DNA from: Chryseobacterium sp. Leaf180
Lineage (GTDB): Bacteria; Bacteroidota; Bacteroidia; Flavobacteriales; Weeksellaceae
Assembly: GCF_001424585.1 (NCBI RefSeq)
Contig: NZ_LMPJ01000001.1
Location: 64,053 to 128,052 of the forward strand
Direction: 5' to 3'
Length of the DNA stretch: 64,000 bases
Positions 24,604-32,753 of this stretch are shown here, piece after piece; position 1 is the stretch's first letter, and every line of letters begins with the position of its first letter. The translations under genes and the position numbers were made by a program. The notes beneath the pieces were generated by a model that saw only the letters and a program-made list of their open reading frames with translations, did not search any database and had not been told where the DNA came from.

Positions 24604-25275
24604 ATGTATAAAAATTCTACTAAAACAACCCGGTTTTCTATTGCAGAAAACGATTTCTATTTTAAGCAGTTTCTGCTGAAAATGCTCTTAGAAAACCCGC
24701 AGTTTTCGGTAGTTAACGATTGCAATAACGGAAACGAACTGATCAACAGACTGTACAGAAAGCAGGAAGATGTTTTTATCATAAATCTATTTATGCCGAT
24801 CCTCAGCGGAATTGAAGCCATCAAATACATCCGCCAGACAAACAAAACCATTCCTATTCTTACGTATTCTGCGACTTTTCAGGAAGATATTGCCAGAACG
24901 ATCGACGATATTCCAAATACGTATTACTGTCAGAAAAACAGCATTATTATAAAAGATCTTCTTCAGAACTGTATTCTCAGCCAAAATTCAAATTACCAGG
25001 ATTACAAAAAAGAGTGGGCGATGCAGGATGAAGTGGTGAAAAATTATATGGACCGCCAGAAAAAAGAACAGGAAGATCTCAGCGTTACCGAGATTCATAT
25101 CATTAAACTGTGTTATGAAGGTTTTAGTAATAAGGAAATTGCGGATCGGATTAATTTGAGTTCGCGAACGATTGACACGTATATTACACGTCTAACGGAT
25201 AAATTGGGTTTAAAAAGCAAACTGGATCTTGCGCGATTCTGTGTGGAAAATGGATATTATAATTCAAGTATTTAA
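24604..25275 (+). CDS. LuxR/NarL-type regulator with degenerate receiver, first gene of the T6SS operon
   Basis: The 223-residue protein has a receiver-like domain (about 8-130) and a GerE/LuxR helix-turn-helix (about 160-220: LSVTEIHIIKLCYEGFSNKE, then IADRINLSSRTIDTYITRL). The expected phospho-acceptor Asp is replaced by Asn61 in DVFIINLFMPILSG, and the acidic pocket reads AEND. The switch residue region (TYSA) and the Lys (CQKNS) remain. It may therefore work without phosphorylation. It is 5 bp upstream of the tssO-like gene and so belongs to the T6SS operon; T6SS regulation is its likely role (inference). Confidence 0.85.
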   Translation: MYKNSTKTTRFSIAENDFYFKQFLLKMLLENPQFSVVNDCNNGNELINRLYRKQEDVFIINLFMPILSGIEAIKYIRQTNKTIPILTYSATFQEDIARTIDDIPNTYYCQKNSIIIKDLLQNCILSQNSNYQDYKKEWAMQDEVVKNYMDRQKKEQEDLSVTEIHIIKLCYEGFSNKEIADRINLSSRTIDTYITRLTDKLGLKSKLDLARFCVENGYYNSSI

Positions 25276-25280
25276 TTGAA

Positions 25281-25814
25281 ATGAAAGAGTACGGACAGAA
25301 AAAATTAAATAAAGAAGATGTGAGAAACGGAATCATCCGCTTCGCTCTTTCGTTTGGTGTCTTGGTTCTGATCAGTTTTCTGACTGTTTTTTTGTTTTTC
25401 AGAAGTTCTGATATTCAGAAAAGACAGGTTCAGAAAGAACTGGATGATTACAAAAGTATTCTGAATAGAAACGAATTTTTAAAAATTAAAATGGATACCA
25501 TTTATTATAAAATGAGTCTTCTGAATTCCAATAAAGTGGAGAACGACATTTTTTTGAGAAATTCGATACTTGAAGATCTTCGTGACACGAGAAATCTAAT
25601 GGGAGCGGATTCTTCGACGTCTTTCAGGCAATACGCAACGCTGACGAAAAATATAGGTAAAATGACAGTTTTCAAAAATGAACTGATCAATATTACAGCA
25701 AAAGAACAGAATGCAATGCGGAGTCTGAACGAATGTATGGGGAAAGTAGACCGCATCAGTACATCAATGAAAACCAGCGCTCCGAGTGGAAGAATCGCCA
25801 GGAGATTGAAATAA
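25281..25814 (+). CDS. tssO: T6SSiii membrane-complex protein, TssO-like
   Basis: This 177-residue bitopic protein has a short basic cytoplasmic N-terminus, one membrane helix (about 21-45, GIIRFALSFGVLVLISFLTV) and a helical, probably coiled-coil periplasmic part (SSDIQKRQVQKELDDYKSIL). Size, topology and position at the head of a Bacteroidota T6SS operon fit TssO, one of the parts (TssN, O, P, Q, R) that replace TssJLM in T6SSiii. I name it from context and general look, not from a motif. The next gene encodes a protein of the same build, so the O and P labels could be swapped. Confidence 0.62.
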   Translation: MKEYGQKKLNKEDVRNGIIRFALSFGVLVLISFLTVFLFFRSSDIQKRQVQKELDDYKSILNRNEFLKIKMDTIYYKMSLLNSNKVENDIFLRNSILEDLRDTRNLMGADSSTSFRQYATLTKNIGKMTVFKNELINITAKEQNAMRSLNECMGKVDRISTSMKTSAPSGRIARRLK

Positions 25815-25824
25815 ACAGTAGCTA

Positions 25825-26349
25825 ATGCAAGTAAATATTACCCTTTCGAAAAAAGAAAAAAGATACTATTTCCTATACCTTTTGGGATTGCTTTTTTTTG
25901 CTGTTTTGCTCATCTCGGCTGTTGTTTTGTACCGAAGCGAATCTCCTTTTAATAATTCTGATATTCTGGCTATTCAGGCTTTGCAGGAAAAAGCAAAATT
26001 TGATGAAAGACAGAAGGTTGCGCAGCCTGTTATCGACAGCACTTTTCACAGGATTGATAAAGTTTCGGTAGATAATAATAATCCTTTGGAAGAGAATGAA
26101 ATCCGCTACAGCATTAATGATATCGCCAATATTTTTGAAACGGTTAATATCAATGATCCGCGAAAAGGTTCTTATGCGCAAATCGCTCAGTTCTATAAAA
26201 TGTATATGGAAGACAAATATGTAGCAGGCAAAAAAAATGAAAACATTAAAATTTTCACCAAACAGTTTGAAGATTGTTCGATCGGTTTTAAGGAAAGAAA
26301 AAATCAGAAACTGCAGAGAGACAATGCAATGCTTATGAAAAATAACTAA
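25825..26349 (+). CDS. T6SSiii membrane-complex candidate, small bitopic protein (TssO/TssP type)
   Basis: This 174-residue protein has one N-terminal membrane helix (YYFLYLLGLLFFAVLLISAV, about 14-35) and a charged, mostly helical periplasmic domain with ENEIRYSINDIANIFETVNI in the middle. It is similar in build to the preceding TssO-like protein and starts 10 bp after it. In the Bacteroidota T6SS, small bitopic proteins join TssN and TssR in the trans-envelope complex. I cannot tell from sequence alone whether it is TssP or a second TssO-like subunit. Confidence 0.55.
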   Translation: MQVNITLSKKEKRYYFLYLLGLLFFAVLLISAVVLYRSESPFNNSDILAIQALQEKAKFDERQKVAQPVIDSTFHRIDKVSVDNNNPLEENEIRYSINDIANIFETVNINDPRKGSYAQIAQFYKMYMEDKYVAGKKNENIKIFTKQFEDCSIGFKERKNQKLQRDNAMLMKNN

Positions 26350-26360
26350 TCAGTATAATC

Positions 26361-27281
26361 ATGAATTACATTCAGAAAAACAGGAAGAATATTATTATTG
26401 CCGTGGTAAGTCTTCTGCTGGTAGCGGCAATCATCATTCTTTGGCTGCAGCGGAAGGTGATCCACAGTTCGGATGATATTCTGGCAACGGTGTATCCGAC
26501 TTCTTTAAATGTGGGCGATACGCTTACGTTTGATGATAAAACATCTTTTGGAAAATCAAGAAAATGGGATTTTGGTGACGGTTTTAATTCACAGAAAAAC
26601 AAAGGCGTTCATTTTTTCAAAAAACCAGGTTACTATCAGGTTTCACTTATTATTGATAATAAATATACAAAGTCTTTTCCTGTTTTGGTTTCTGCGGGTG
26701 TTCCGAAAGTCGTTGATGCCGAGAAGATTCCGACTACGATTGATGCACCAAGCCAGGCGATGCAGCTCGCAAATGTGGTTTTTACCGCAAATTCAAATGA
26801 TGCAAAAAATTTCACCTGGAAATTTGGAGAAACCGGAAATATCGATGCAAAAGAAAAAATGGCATCTTACGCTTTCAAAAATCCGGGAAATTACATTGTG
26901 ACATTATATACGGATGTAGATCAGGAGCCGATTCAGCACATGATTAAAATTTTACCGGCGTATGAAGAACTTGATGATGAAGTGATTGCAGAGCCAACCG
27001 TTGTTGATATTTATGGGAAAATAAATGATGATTTTAAATATCATCTGCAGCAGATTGCAGAAGGAAACAGTTTTAATACGCATTATAATTATCTGCTTAA
27101 AACCTATCTGTGCAACAAAGACAATATTCCGGTTACGGTGAATGATAAAAATAATTCTTTTTACTATTACTGTACAGGTCTTCAGTTCGACAAAAAGAAC
27201 AATATTTTAGAAGTAAAAACAACGCTTGACAGTAATCAGAATTGCGTCATCAAAGTGGAAGTGAAGCAAAGCAAGCTATAA
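26361..27281 (+). CDS. Bitopic PKD-domain protein of the T6SSiii membrane complex (TssP candidate)
   Basis: The 306-residue protein has an N-terminal membrane helix (IIIAVVSLLLVAAIIILWL, about 10-28). The first PKD domain follows, with the defining KWDFGDGF then VHFFKKPGYYQVSLII. A second PKD-like domain has FTWKFGETGNIDAKEKM and YAFKNPGNYIVTLYT, and a C-terminal globular part ends the protein. PKD folds serve protein contacts outside the cytoplasm. Between the TssO-like genes and tssR it is a natural periplasmic component of the T6SS envelope complex. The TssP name is provisional. Confidence 0.62.
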   Translation: MNYIQKNRKNIIIAVVSLLLVAAIIILWLQRKVIHSSDDILATVYPTSLNVGDTLTFDDKTSFGKSRKWDFGDGFNSQKNKGVHFFKKPGYYQVSLIIDNKYTKSFPVLVSAGVPKVVDAEKIPTTIDAPSQAMQLANVVFTANSNDAKNFTWKFGETGNIDAKEKMASYAFKNPGNYIVTLYTDVDQEPIQHMIKILPAYEELDDEVIAEPTVVDIYGKINDDFKYHLQQIAEGNSFNTHYNYLLKTYLCNKDNIPVTVNDKNNSFYYYCTGLQFDKKNNILEVKTTLDSNQNCVIKVEVKQSKL

Positions 27282-27297
27282 AAACTAAAAATAAATT

Positions 27298-29673
27298 ATG
27301 AAAAATAACTTTATAAATGTCATCTATGCTTCCGCTGCAGTTTACTTTTTAGTTGGTTGTCAGGTGAGAATTCCTTCTGAAGATACGCCGGAATCCGGTT
27401 TTTATGGTTATGTAGATCAGGTAAAAGTGAGCGACGGTTATCCTAAAAACTCAGAGCCGTGGGTTGTCGTTTCAGACCGGGATAATAACTCTGTATTTTT
27501 AGACAAAGGTGATGAGAAGTCGCCGAAGGAAATCAAATTTCTTGAGCCACTTTTGGTTATTAAAGAAAATACTTCAAAAAATCTCATCAAAGTTGCGCAG
27601 TATGAGCCTGATGCTTTATTAAAAAAGATTTCATCTAAATCTGTAAAAACCTATGGCTGGATTCCTAAAGATCAGCTTCTTCTGTGGACAAATTCTTTAA
27701 AAAGAAGTGACAATGGTTTCACTGTAAAAGCTGTTCTGTCTCCAAATCATTCTGATGTTTTGAAAGATGGTGCCAAATATTTGAAAAATGATTCGGTAAT
27801 CGTATTTACTTCTCCGGATCTGACGAAACCAACGAGCAAAAAACTTCCTTTAGGTCAGTTTGTGTACATCTATAAACAATCTGAATCCAATAACCGATAT
27901 TTAATCGGGAAATCGCCATCGCTGAAATTAGACAGTATCTCAAAAGATATGTATGGCTGGGTGAGCTCAAATGTAGTGGCAAACTGGGGCGAAAGAAGCG
28001 CTTTAAAAGTGGCATCGGATTTTAATTATGCAAATGCCGGAACTTCGGCCATTACAAAACAGTCGCAGGACGGAAGCACGAGCGCGACAAAATTTGCTCT
28101 CGCAGATGCCGCCGACAGAACCCAGGTTGAAAATTTGGTTTCTATTACGCCTACAACAGTCGATCCTTCAAACAAAGCGAAATTTTTTACCAACGCCCTA
28201 GATTACAGCAAAAATTTTGTCGATAATGTTTTGGGTCAGCCGGTCTATTTTGACCGTTACAAAGAAATTGTCAACAGAAGTAAAAATCTCAATATTATTT
28301 TTACGGTTGATATCAGCAGAGAAAATATTCAGAATTCTGCGTTGGCAAAATCTGTTTTTCAGGACATTCAGCTTAAAAAAGATCAGTTAAAATACTATCA
28401 TAATATAAAATATGGCGCTGTACTTTATAAAAACAATACGTGCGGCGACGATGTGATGACCTCGGCACTGACCAATAATTTCGAGGAAATAAATACGTTT
28501 ATAGATCTGCAGACTAAGAATCCGGAATGCAGCAGTTCTGGTGCACAGCCTCTTCAGGAAGCTTTGGAAGCAAGCGGAGCGTTGATAAGTCACGTTCCGG
28601 ATGAAACCAATATTGTTGTTGTCGTGGGATCGACCGCCAGCAGCTACGGTGGTTTGAATAATGCATTAAGAAACCTGACTATGGGAAGAGCAAAAATGCT
28701 GTTTTTCCAGTCTGCATCCGGATCTTCAGATTATTATAACAATTTCGTTTTATTTTCTGAAAATGTTTTGACGGGAACGGCAAGAAATATTGCTGAACTT
28801 GATAAAGAAAAAATTGTTGATCAAAAAATGATTTTGGATAAAAACAATTATAACCTGGTGATGGGTGAAGAAGGTTTTTATTCTCTGGATTATCCGAACG
28901 GAAGTATGTCGCAGGGGTTCGTAGTTTATCCTAAAAAAGGTGAAATCAGTTCAAGTAATTTACTGATTAAATCTCTCGACAGTCTTCTGGCACAGGTTAC
29001 AGATTATAATCAAAGAATGAATGCATCGCTGACCGGTTATTTCAAATCGCCTGTAGGAAGTTCAAGAACGACTTTGAGACCGGATTTCCGAAATCAGTTT
29101 GCTAATGCACCGGCGCTTACACCGAAAGAAACTTCGTCACAGCTGATATCTTATAATTATCCTTTTCTTACAAGAGGAGTGTATACGGAAGAGTTTAAGG
29201 AAAATTATCCTGCGGTAGAAAAAGGAGTTTTACTTTCGGAAACCGAATATGATAAACTGAGGGCTTTTTATCAGGAAGTTTACAGAGAAACAGAAAGTTT
29301 CAGTCCGTCATTCAGCCAGGGTTCAGCGGTAAATAATTATTTATCTGTTTTAAAAAAATATTATTCCGGCGATGGTAAATTTGATAAGTCGAAGCTGAAG
29401 GATCAACCGATGGCATATTCCGTCGCAGTAAGTACGGGATTTGATAATTCTTCGGAAGAAACGCTTTCAAAATTCAAACTCAGCGGCTGGAAACAGGCAA
29501 AAGTTATTTCGCCGGAAATCGTAAAAAATTATTTCAAACAATATAAAATATTGGCAGACAGATTGCTGGATAACAAAAGCAATCCGAAGATCATCATCAC
29601 CCAGAACGGCGAAAAATTGTATTGGCTCAACCGATATTTTATGCCGACTACACAACCGGTAGAATCTCTTTAA
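27298..29673 (+). CDS. tssR: TssR-like T6SSiii envelope lipoprotein
   Basis: The 791-residue lipoprotein has signal and lipobox YFLVGC (Cys21), so it is probably outer-membrane or periplasm anchored. Two SH3-like modules seem to precede the middle (YGWIPKDQLLLW and YGWVSSNVVANW are typical SH3 ends). Residues about 335-480 look like a von Willebrand A fold: LNIIFTVDISRENIQNS as the first strand with a degenerate metal site, later TNIVVVVGSTASSYGG. TssR is a Bacteroidota-specific T6SS protein of about this size, and position before tssB supports the name. The SH3 and vWA readings are mine. Confidence 0.75.
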   Translation: MKNNFINVIYASAAVYFLVGCQVRIPSEDTPESGFYGYVDQVKVSDGYPKNSEPWVVVSDRDNNSVFLDKGDEKSPKEIKFLEPLLVIKENTSKNLIKVAQYEPDALLKKISSKSVKTYGWIPKDQLLLWTNSLKRSDNGFTVKAVLSPNHSDVLKDGAKYLKNDSVIVFTSPDLTKPTSKKLPLGQFVYIYKQSESNNRYLIGKSPSLKLDSISKDMYGWVSSNVVANWGERSALKVASDFNYANAGTSAITKQSQDGSTSATKFALADAADRTQVENLVSITPTTVDPSNKAKFFTNALDYSKNFVDNVLGQPVYFDRYKEIVNRSKNLNIIFTVDISRENIQNSALAKSVFQDIQLKKDQLKYYHNIKYGAVLYKNNTCGDDVMTSALTNNFEEINTFIDLQTKNPECSSSGAQPLQEALEASGALISHVPDETNIVVVVGSTASSYGGLNNALRNLTMGRAKMLFFQSASGSSDYYNNFVLFSENVLTGTARNIAELDKEKIVDQKMILDKNNYNLVMGEEGFYSLDYPNGSMSQGFVVYPKKGEISSSNLLIKSLDSLLAQVTDYNQRMNASLTGYFKSPVGSSRTTLRPDFRNQFANAPALTPKETSSQLISYNYPFLTRGVYTEEFKENYPAVEKGVLLSETEYDKLRAFYQEVYRETESFSPSFSQGSAVNNYLSVLKKYYSGDGKFDKSKLKDQPMAYSVAVSTGFDNSSEETLSKFKLSGWKQAKVISPEIVKNYFKQYKILADRLLDNKSNPKIIITQNGEKLYWLNRYFMPTTQPVESL

Positions 29674-29729
29674 TTTTTACAGGTTTTTAAAATTTACATT
29701 ATAAAATAATAAATACAAAACTTGATAAT

Positions 29730-30176
29730 ATGGCAATGTTTAATTATGGTGTCGGCGGAAACGAGGTAAAAGTCGATGCCAACGAAGCGATACAGGAAAT
29801 CCAGCAAAACAGATCTCTTATTGTAAGTCAACTGACTGCTGATGAGCCGTTTATTCCGGAGATTACCAAAGGTCTGAAATCTATGGATGATGTTTTCAAA
29901 CACTTTCAACCGGCAATTTCTGTACAGCATACGACTGAGGACGGCACTTATGTAGACGAAGAATTCAGATTTCAGCAGCTGGGAGATTTCACCCCAAAAA
30001 ATCTTACTAAAAATTCGGAATATCTGAAAACGCTCAGCATAGAGCAGGAGCAGTACAACAAGATTTTGAGACAGCTGAAAAACAATAAAATCCTGAAAAA
30101 TATTCTTGAAAATCCGCAGACAAAGGAAGCTTTGATTGAAGTGTTGAAAGAAGTAGCAGGCGAACTTGAAAAATAA
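29730..30176 (+). CDS. tssB: T6SS contractile sheath small subunit TssB
   Basis: TssB (VipA/IglA type) pairs with TssC to form the contractile sheath in the cytoplasm. The 148-residue protein is slightly shorter than proteobacterial TssB. It has the middle segment PFIPEITKGLKSMDDVFKHF, a likely interaction region, and a helical C-terminus (YNKILRQLKNNKILKNILEN). It lies 8 bp upstream of tssC, the invariant partner order. Confidence 0.9.
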   Translation: MAMFNYGVGGNEVKVDANEAIQEIQQNRSLIVSQLTADEPFIPEITKGLKSMDDVFKHFQPAISVQHTTEDGTYVDEEFRFQQLGDFTPKNLTKNSEYLKTLSIEQEQYNKILRQLKNNKILKNILENPQTKEALIEVLKEVAGELEK

Positions 30177-30184
30177 AAATAACC

Positions 30185-31540
30185 ATGGATAATAAACAAC
30201 AGGCTCAGCAAAATCAACAATCTGGGCAGCAGCAAGACCGCAGACAGGGCGCTGCTCTGGATGACCTGAATAAAGTTGGCGGTTTTAATTTCATTGAAAC
30301 CGTTGTAGACGGAATCGCCAACATGAATCCTACAAGAAAAGCCAGGAAGGAGATTTTCTTAAACGATTCAAACAAGCAGAGCGAAAGAAAAGATCTGGCC
30401 CAAAAACTGAATCTCTGGATTTCTTTATTGGAAAACAATGAAACGGCAGATGAAATGGCTGAAACCTGCAAGACGAAAGCGATTTCAGCGGAAAATAATC
30501 TTAAAGTAAATCTTAAAAACGCACTTTCTGAAATCCGTCAGCTGGAAACTTCTTACCGTACGATGTCTCAATTTTTCAAAAATACTGAACTTGATAAGGT
30601 GGATAATGTAAGCATTGTAAATGCCTCGCTGGAGCAGATGAAAGATTTGGATAATCCGCTGTTTATTGATGCGATTGCAGATGAATTCAAGCAAAATTAT
30701 GACAGATTAGATCTTCGGGATAACTATTCAATACTGGCGATTCCTGGATATTTGGGTTCAAATAAAGTGGTGGAAAAATGGGCGAAAATATGTAATGAGA
30801 ATAAAGTAATGCTCGTGACCGATTTTGCCAATCTTGATAAACCGGATGATGTTGTAGATTTATTTCACTCTGCAAATCTTACCGGTGGCGAGCTTCACAG
30901 GAGTAATGTGATTATGACGACCAATTGGTTAGTCGGTCGCGGACGCGCTGAAGAAGTTGGCGAAGAGGAAAATGTTGATCTTCCGCCATCGACTTCTATG
31001 GCAGGGAAAATTTATAAAACATTGATGTCACAGGTTGCTGCCGGTAAAAAGCACGGTAATATCAACGAGGTGGATGCCGTGAAATTCGACCTGAAGAAAA
31101 GTGAAATTTCGCAGCTGGAGAAAATGGGATTGGTACCTATGGTCAACGAGTACGGAAAAATTATGGCATTCTCGGCGAAAACTCTGTTCACAGGAGATAA
31201 TATCGGCTTGCAGACTTATTCTGTAGTTAGGGTTTTTGATTACGTTACTAAAGTGCTGTTGGATTTCTTAAACAGAAGAGCGTTTGAAAACTGGAATCCG
31301 AGAAATGAAGATGACCTCAGAAGGCAGATTGTTACTTTTCTGGATGGTATTAAAGGACCGGACAAATTAATCGAGAAATTTAAAATTGTCCGTTTTGAGC
31401 AAGATAAACTTAATAAAGACCGCGTTTGGCTTGATATCAGAATGACGCCGTATTTCCCAACTAAAAGTTTTGTGATAAAACTAGACGGTCACAAAGGTGA
31501 TGATGGAAACGAATGGGATGCTGAATATCAGCAGGAATAA
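30185..31540 (+). CDS. tssC: T6SS contractile sheath large subunit TssC
   Basis: TssC (VipB/IglB type) builds the sheath with TssB and carries the C-terminal handshake strands. The 451-residue protein has a Gln-rich N-terminal tail, a helical region to about residue 150, and the fold-core segment FEQDKLNKDRVWLDIRMTPY near the C-terminus, which matches the gp18-like end of TssC proteins. It is followed directly by a strong terminator, so tssC closes the first + strand operon that begins with the regulator. Confidence 0.92.
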   Translation: MDNKQQAQQNQQSGQQQDRRQGAALDDLNKVGGFNFIETVVDGIANMNPTRKARKEIFLNDSNKQSERKDLAQKLNLWISLLENNETADEMAETCKTKAISAENNLKVNLKNALSEIRQLETSYRTMSQFFKNTELDKVDNVSIVNASLEQMKDLDNPLFIDAIADEFKQNYDRLDLRDNYSILAIPGYLGSNKVVEKWAKICNENKVMLVTDFANLDKPDDVVDLFHSANLTGGELHRSNVIMTTNWLVGRGRAEEVGEEENVDLPPSTSMAGKIYKTLMSQVAAGKKHGNINEVDAVKFDLKKSEISQLEKMGLVPMVNEYGKIMAFSAKTLFTGDNIGLQTYSVVRVFDYVTKVLLDFLNRRAFENWNPRNEDDLRRQIVTFLDGIKGPDKLIEKFKIVRFEQDKLNKDRVWLDIRMTPYFPTKSFVIKLDGHKGDDGNEWDAEYQQE

Positions 31541-31557
31541 TTTTTATTTATTAAAAC

Positions 31558-31599
31558 AGAAAAGGGAATTTTCGCAAAATTTGCGTGTTCCCTTTTTTT
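31558..31599 (+). terminator. Rho-independent terminator after tssC
   Basis: AAAAGGGAA at 31560-31568 pairs with TTCCCTTTT at 31588-31596, with an inner CGCAAA/TTTGCG stem, followed by T residues. It separates the regulator-tssC operon from the lipoprotein gene and hcp. Confidence 0.8.
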
Positions 31600-31615
31600 A
31601 TGCAAATAGTATATC

Positions 31616-32059
31616 ATGAAATTTCTATGTTTAATTTCGGTTGCAACAGCATTTATTTTCATTTTTTCCTGTGAAAAAAAATATGAAAGACCAGATCATT
31701 ATTCTGTCGATCTTTTCGAAAACGAAAGAAATGAGCAGAAAAAGAGAATGCTGACCGCTGAAGAAGCTTTAGAAAAAAGCATTCTGGTTTTAAAAACAGA
31801 TAAAACCGAACTGCTTGGAAATCCAAAAATAAATAACAGATCCGTTTTTGTCTATAAAATTGCCGACGGGGAAATTTTGAAAAGTAGGAATGACTCAGTG
31901 GATTTTCCAATACGGATTATTTCAGATTATGATCTTTTTTCGAAAAGAAAAAAAGAAGATTCAGCGACTATTTATCTCGTAAAACCAACGTCTTATAAAT
32001 TATTGATTAAAGATTTTGGTGTCAGTTATCAGACGGTGCCGCTAGCTCCGAATTTTTAA
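31616..32059 (+). CDS. Small lipoprotein between tssC and hcp (TssQ candidate)
   Basis: The 147-residue protein has a SpII signal MKFLCLISVATAFIFIFSC and a charged helical segment (ERNEQKKRMLTAEEALEKSI) followed by a small beta-rich part. No motif assigns it. The T6SSiii envelope complex includes a lipoprotein called TssQ, and this is the only small lipoprotein among the + strand core genes, so it is a candidate. It sits alone between the tssC terminator and the hcp promoter. Alternatively it is an accessory lipoprotein or an immunity protein. Confidence 0.5.
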   Translation: MKFLCLISVATAFIFIFSCEKKYERPDHYSVDLFENERNEQKKRMLTAEEALEKSILVLKTDKTELLGNPKINNRSVFVYKIADGEILKSRNDSVDFPIRIISDYDLFSKRKKEDSATIYLVKPTSYKLLIKDFGVSYQTVPLAPNF

Positions 32060-32086
32060 AAAATAATTTTCTGATTTTTTAAAAGT

Positions 32087-32099
32087 GTAGTAATTCTAC
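32087..32099. promoter_or_regulatory. Operator-like dyad GTAG-taatt-CTAC upstream of hcp
   Basis: GTGTAGTAATTCTACGA covers 32085-32101. Its arms GTAG (32087-32090) and CTAC (32096-32099) are inverted. The same 17 bases occur once more in the window, at 56661-56677, upstream of the LysM/PAAR/effector operon. The centre lies 94 nt before the hcp ATG and 32 nt before the -7 box, the region where activators usually bind. Confidence 0.62.
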
Positions 32100-32124
32100 G
32101 ATAGTAAATTTCATCAGCTGGTTC

Positions 32125-32132
32125 TATCTTTG
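32125..32132 (+). promoter_or_regulatory. Bacteroidota -7 box (TATCTTTG) for hcp
   Basis: TATCTTTG fits TAnnTTTG and lies 54 nt before the hcp start. No clear TTG -33 element is visible; the dyad at 32087-32099 occupies the expected upstream area, which suggests activator dependence. Confidence 0.55.
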
Positions 32133-32186
32133 GTATATCAGAAGTGAGAAACAAATCATTAATACTAATATTAAAATTTAGAAATC

Positions 32187-32594
32187 ATGGCAAACAATTC
32201 AAGAGCTGTTTTAAAATTTAACGGTGGAGCAGAGCAGAAAATCCTAAAACTAAATTACGGTGTATCCAGAAATACCGATGTTTCAGGTAGAGTAGCATCA
32301 GATCCTTCTAATGCATTGATCAAAATTACAGTAGAAGCTACTGAAGATTCCGGGATTCTGGAAAGTCTGTTAAACGGAAAATACAAACCTACTTCCGGTG
32401 AAGTTACTTTCAACAAATCTCATGAAGAAGGTACATTGACAACTTTGAAGTGGGACAACGGATATGTAATTCAGCACGAAGTGGATTATGATGCTTTGAA
32501 TGAAGATAACATGTTCATCAGCTTCGTAGTAAGTGCAGAAAAAATCGACTATGGCAACTCAGCATACGACGGAATCTGGCCAGGAGCAAAATAA
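32187..32594 (+). CDS. hcp: T6SS tube protein Hcp/TssD
   Basis: Hcp hexamers stack to form the inner tube, and many effectors ride inside it. The 135-residue protein has the T6SSiii-type sequence (RAVLKFNGGAEQKILKLNYG, then LESLLNGKYKPTSGEVTF and IQHEVDYDALNEDNMFISFV). It has its own promoter and dyad upstream and a strong terminator downstream, as expected for the most highly expressed T6SS gene. Some read-through could reach vgrG, 160 bp away. Confidence 0.93.
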   Translation: MANNSRAVLKFNGGAEQKILKLNYGVSRNTDVSGRVASDPSNALIKITVEATEDSGILESLLNGKYKPTSGEVTFNKSHEEGTLTTLKWDNGYVIQHEVDYDALNEDNMFISFVVSAEKIDYGNSAYDGIWPGAK

Positions 32595-32631
32595 TCCTAC
32601 GTTTACAAAGCATAGACAGGAGCATTAAATT

Positions 32632-32680
32632 CAATCCTGATGAAGATCCAATGTGGTATTATTCGTCAGGATTGCTTTTT
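32632..32680 (+). terminator. Terminator/attenuator between hcp and vgrG
   Basis: CAATCCTGATGAA starting at 32632 pairs with TTCGTCAGGATTG ending at 32674 (13 bp, one G-T pair), followed by CTTTTTA. It would separate high hcp expression from vgrG. Confidence 0.8.
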
Positions 32681-32753
32681 ATTGCGAATTTTTGTCGATC
32701 AACCACTTTTTTTTGCTTAAATTTCTACTGTGTAATTACTAAAATCATCCATT

